From: Buchnera aphidicola (Aphis nasturtii)
GTDB lineage: Bacteria; Pseudomonadota; Gammaproteobacteria; Enterobacterales; Enterobacteriaceae
NCBI RefSeq assembly: GCF_005083345.1
Contig: NZ_CP034888.1
Location: 62,001 to 126,000 of the forward strand
Reading direction: 5' to 3'
Length of the DNA stretch: 64,000 bases
The notes under the pieces were generated by a model that worked only from the letters and a program-made list of their open reading frames with translations, did not search any database and had not been told where the DNA came from. Numbering within the stretch: position 1 is the stretch's first letter; every line of letters starts with the position of its first letter. This document shows, piece after piece, positions 61,828 through 64,000 of this stretch. A program made the position numbers and the translations under genes.

Positions 61828-63105
61828 ATGAACCGTATTAATTTAATTGATGAATTAAAACAACGAAATTTAATATCTCATGTTTCAAATGAAATGATGT
61901 TAAAAAAAAATATTGAAAACAATATTATTTCACTGTATTGTGGATTTGACCCAACTGAAGAAAGCTTACATATAGGTCACCTTTTACCTTTGATCACGCT
62001 TAAAAGATTTCAAATGCAAGGTCATAAACCTATTGTTTTAATTGGAGGTGCTACAAGTCTCATTGGAGATCCTAGTTTTAAAGAAAAAGAACGTGTATTA
62101 AATTTTGATAATAAAATTGATATGTGGATAATCAAAATAAGCAAACAAATATCTTCTTTCTTAGATTTTGATTGTTCTAAAAATAATAATGCAACTATAT
62201 TAAATAATAAAAAGTGGTTTGAAAAAATCAATGTTTTGTCATTTTTACGTAGTGTTGGAAAACATTTTTCAATTAATACTATGATTAATAGAGAAGCAGT
62301 AAAACAACGTATAAAAAGATTAGATCAAGGTATTTCTTTTACAGAATTTTCATACAACTTATTGCAAGCATATGATTTTTTTATATTAAATAAAAAAAAA
62401 CAAGTATCTCTTCAAATTGGAGGATCTGATCAATGGGGTAATATTTCTGCAGGCATGCACTTAATAAATCGAACTTCTAAAAACGAAGTATATGGTCTAA
62501 CACTTCCTTTACTTATACAATCTAATGGTATGAAATTTGGAAAAACAGAATCTGGAACTATTTGGTTAGATTCTAAAAAAACAACTCCTTATAAATTTTA
62601 TCAATTTTGGAAAAACATAGAAGATACTAATGTTTATAATTTTTTAAAATTGTTTACTTTTTTAGATTGTAATGAAATTAATCAAAGAGAAAAAAATAAA
62701 CATAAAAATAATCAAATTATTAACGATAAAGATTATTTGTCTAAATATATGACTCGTTTAGTACATGGCGAAGAACATGTGCTGGCTGCAGAAAGAATTA
62801 CAAATATGCTTTTTTTACAAAATATAAATGAAATAAAAAAATCTGATTTACAGCAACTAAAAAAAGATGGAATACCTTATATTGAAGCGCACCAAATTAA
62901 AGATTTACAAGAAGCATTAGTATTATGTTCATTAGCAAAATCTCGAACACAAGCAAAAAACATGATAATATCCAATTCTATATCTATTAATACCAATAAA
63001 ATTGTAAATACAAGTCATATTTTTAATAATAATGATAAATTATTTAATCAATTTACTTTAATTTCAAGGGGAAAAAAAAATCATTGTCTTATATGTTGGC
63101 AATAA
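61828..63105 (+). CDS. tyrS: Tyrosyl-tRNA synthetase
   Basis: TyrS charges tRNA-Tyr. Class I motifs are DPTEESLHIGHLLPLITLKR (HIGH), and KFGKTESGTIWLD in the KMSKS position. LYCGFDPT, LIGGATSLIGDPSFK and LQIGGSDQWGNIS line the tyrosine pocket. The C-terminal S4-like RNA-binding domain ends in RGKKNHCLICW. I start at the ATG at 61828 behind AAAAGG, giving 425 residues against 424 in E. coli; a TTG at 61813 would use up the ribosome-binding site. Confidence 0.97.
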   Translation: MNRINLIDELKQRNLISHVSNEMMLKKNIENNIISLYCGFDPTEESLHIGHLLPLITLKRFQMQGHKPIVLIGGATSLIGDPSFKEKERVLNFDNKIDMWIIKISKQISSFLDFDCSKNNNATILNNKKWFEKINVLSFLRSVGKHFSINTMINREAVKQRIKRLDQGISFTEFSYNLLQAYDFFILNKKKQVSLQIGGSDQWGNISAGMHLINRTSKNEVYGLTLPLLIQSNGMKFGKTESGTIWLDSKKTTPYKFYQFWKNIEDTNVYNFLKLFTFLDCNEINQREKNKHKNNQIINDKDYLSKYMTRLVHGEEHVLAAERITNMLFLQNINEIKKSDLQQLKKDGIPYIEAHQIKDLQEALVLCSLAKSRTQAKNMIISNSISINTNKIVNTSHIFNNNDKLFNQFTLISRGKKNHCLICWQ

Positions 63106-63143
63106 ATTATTTTTTATCTTCGATAGTGCAATCATTAATTAAA

Positions 63144-63533
63144 TTATAAATCAATTGAGAAACTTTCTCCGCAACCGCAAAATTTGTCTAATTTAGAATT
63201 ATAAAATTTAAAAATTTTATTAATATTATTTTTTACAAAATCAATTTTAATACCATCTAAAAATGGAATATCTTTTTTAGCAATGTGTATTAAAATATTT
63301 TCGTAAAAAAAAATTATATTATCTTCTGCTTTCGATTGTGTTTCATTATTAATTAACTCTATTTGATATCGAAAACCTGCACAACCAGATTTTTTTATAC
63401 TTAATTTAATTCCTTTATTATTTTTTTGAAGACTGATTAGAAATAATATTTGCTTGATAGCACTCTTAGTAATTTCAATTCCCTTCCATGTGCATTGATT
63501 GAATAAATAAGTATTTTCTTGTTTTTTTTTCAT
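63144..63533 (-). CDS. sufA: A-type iron-sulfur carrier, SufA-like
   Basis: A-type carriers hold and deliver iron-sulfur clusters to apoproteins. The three ligand cysteines are present: KKSGCAGFRYQIEL near residue 51 and CGCGESFSI at the C-terminus. CTWKGIEITKSAIKQI and IPFLDGIKIDFVKNNINKIFKF follow SufA (FAWQGLTLTPAAAIHI, MPFIDGTEVDFVREGLNQIFKF) better than ErpA or IscA. Position beside ydiK also fits the suf locus of E. coli. No other suf gene is adjacent. Customers in this window include Nth and the Rsx subunits. Confidence 0.88.
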   Translation of the reverse strand: MKKKQENTYLFNQCTWKGIEITKSAIKQILFLISLQKNNKGIKLSIKKSGCAGFRYQIELINNETQSKAEDNIIFFYENILIHIAKKDIPFLDGIKIDFVKNNINKIFKFYNSKLDKFCGCGESFSIDL

Positions 63534-63752
63534 TTTCTTCTCTTTAATTAATTTTTGATGAAAAGAATATTTTTTAAATAATAATTTAAGTTACGTTTAT
63601 ATATCTTTTTATTTTATTTAAAGAGTATTTTTTCTTTCATGATTTTTAAAATTTTAATGTTATAATTTTTGACTAATAAAATTTTTTAATTATTTTCACT
63701 CATCATCTATAATAAAAAAATATTTATAAAAATATTGAGGTGAAACAATTAT

Positions 63753-64000
63753 ATGCAAAATCCAAAAGAAAAAATGGATTTATCGCAGTTTATTTTATCA
63801 TTAATATTTATTATTGCTATAAGCATTACAAGTTTTTTAATAATAAAACCATTTATATTAGGATTTTTATGGGCTAGTACGATTGTAATTGCTACTTGGC
63901 CTTTAATGTTAAAAATCCAAAAATTTTTAGGAGGTCAGCGTTTAGTTGCCCTCATTAGTATGATTATTATTTTATTATTATTGTTTATCATTCCAATAGT
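63753..64000 (+). CDS. ydiK: YdiK, AI-2E-family membrane transporter (5' part, cut by window end)
   Basis: The frame opens MQNPKEKMDLSQFILSLIF behind TGAGGTGA and continues without stop to the window end (82 complete codons). It matches the E. coli YdiK N-terminus: IKPFILGFLWASTIVIATWP against VQPFILGFAWAGTVVIATWP, then IIPI. Two or three membrane segments are visible. The family contains putative permeases; substrate unknown. The 63534-63752 spacer holds promoters for this gene and sufA, but no clear boxes. Confidence 0.85.
   Translation, partial: MQNPKEKMDLSQFILSLIFIIAISITSFLIIKPFILGFLWASTIVIATWPLMLKIQKFLGGQRLVALISMIIILLLLFIIPI

Noticed and set aside
63144-63533. ErpA as identity of the A-type carrier
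   Set aside because: The GCAGF, IPFLDG and DFVKNNINKIFKF segments follow SufA, and the ydiK neighbour supports it.

Overview
The window is chromosomal DNA of a Buchnera-type aphid endosymbiont (Buchnera aphidicola, Gammaproteobacteria). This rests on extreme A+T richness in genes and spacers, E. coli-like proteins at close to E. coli length, and E. coli-like gene clusters separated by missing genes. There are no insertion sequences, phage genes, toxins or CRISPR arrays. Several genes are broken, truncated or stripped of one domain. The host aphid cannot be told from the sequence. Family comparisons with E. coli are from memory, not from a search.

Layout. 0.2-5.3 kb: tsaD, ribB, hldE (kinase half only), cca and uppP. 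5.3-9.1 kb: the sugar phosphotransferase genes ptsH, ptsI and crr, then cysK. 9.5-13.5 kb: ligA, tRNA-Lys and tRNA-Val(UAC), gltX, tRNA-Ala(GGC). 13.6-24 kb: the flagellar basal-body and export cluster fliE | fliFGHIJKMN(O-P)QR, with no fliL, a fused fliO-fliP and a frameshifted fliJ. 24-30 kb: rpmB-rpmG, a shortened tamB, ppa, pmbA and the RNase P RNA. 30-40 kb: rsmI, fabB, talA-tktB, dapE, a bamC remnant, dapA, aroC and smrB. 40-47.5 kb: the complete histidine operon hisGDCBHAFI. 47.8-53.2 kb: gnd, dcd, metG, tilS and tRNA-Val(GAC). 53.3-59.7 kb: ribE, rsxABCDGE and nth. 59.7-64 kb: priA without helicase motifs, tyrS, sufA and the start of ydiK.

How it works together. Retained biosynthesis serves the host (histidine, lysine via dapA/dapE, chorismate via aroC, cysteine, riboflavin) plus central carbon flow (PTS, gnd, talA, tktB) and translation. 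The flagellar cluster keeps its export parts, but FliG has lost its five torque-related charges and FliM its CheY-binding peptide, so it reads as an export machine, not a motor. Four proteins have shed a domain or an active site (HldE, Cca, PriA, MetG) and two envelope proteins are shortened (TamB, BamC). fliJ and rsxC are frameshifted exactly at ten-A tracts, the pattern for which RNA polymerase slippage has been proposed as a rescue in insect endosymbionts.

I found no undescribed multi-gene system. The interest lies in how conserved genes have been pared down.
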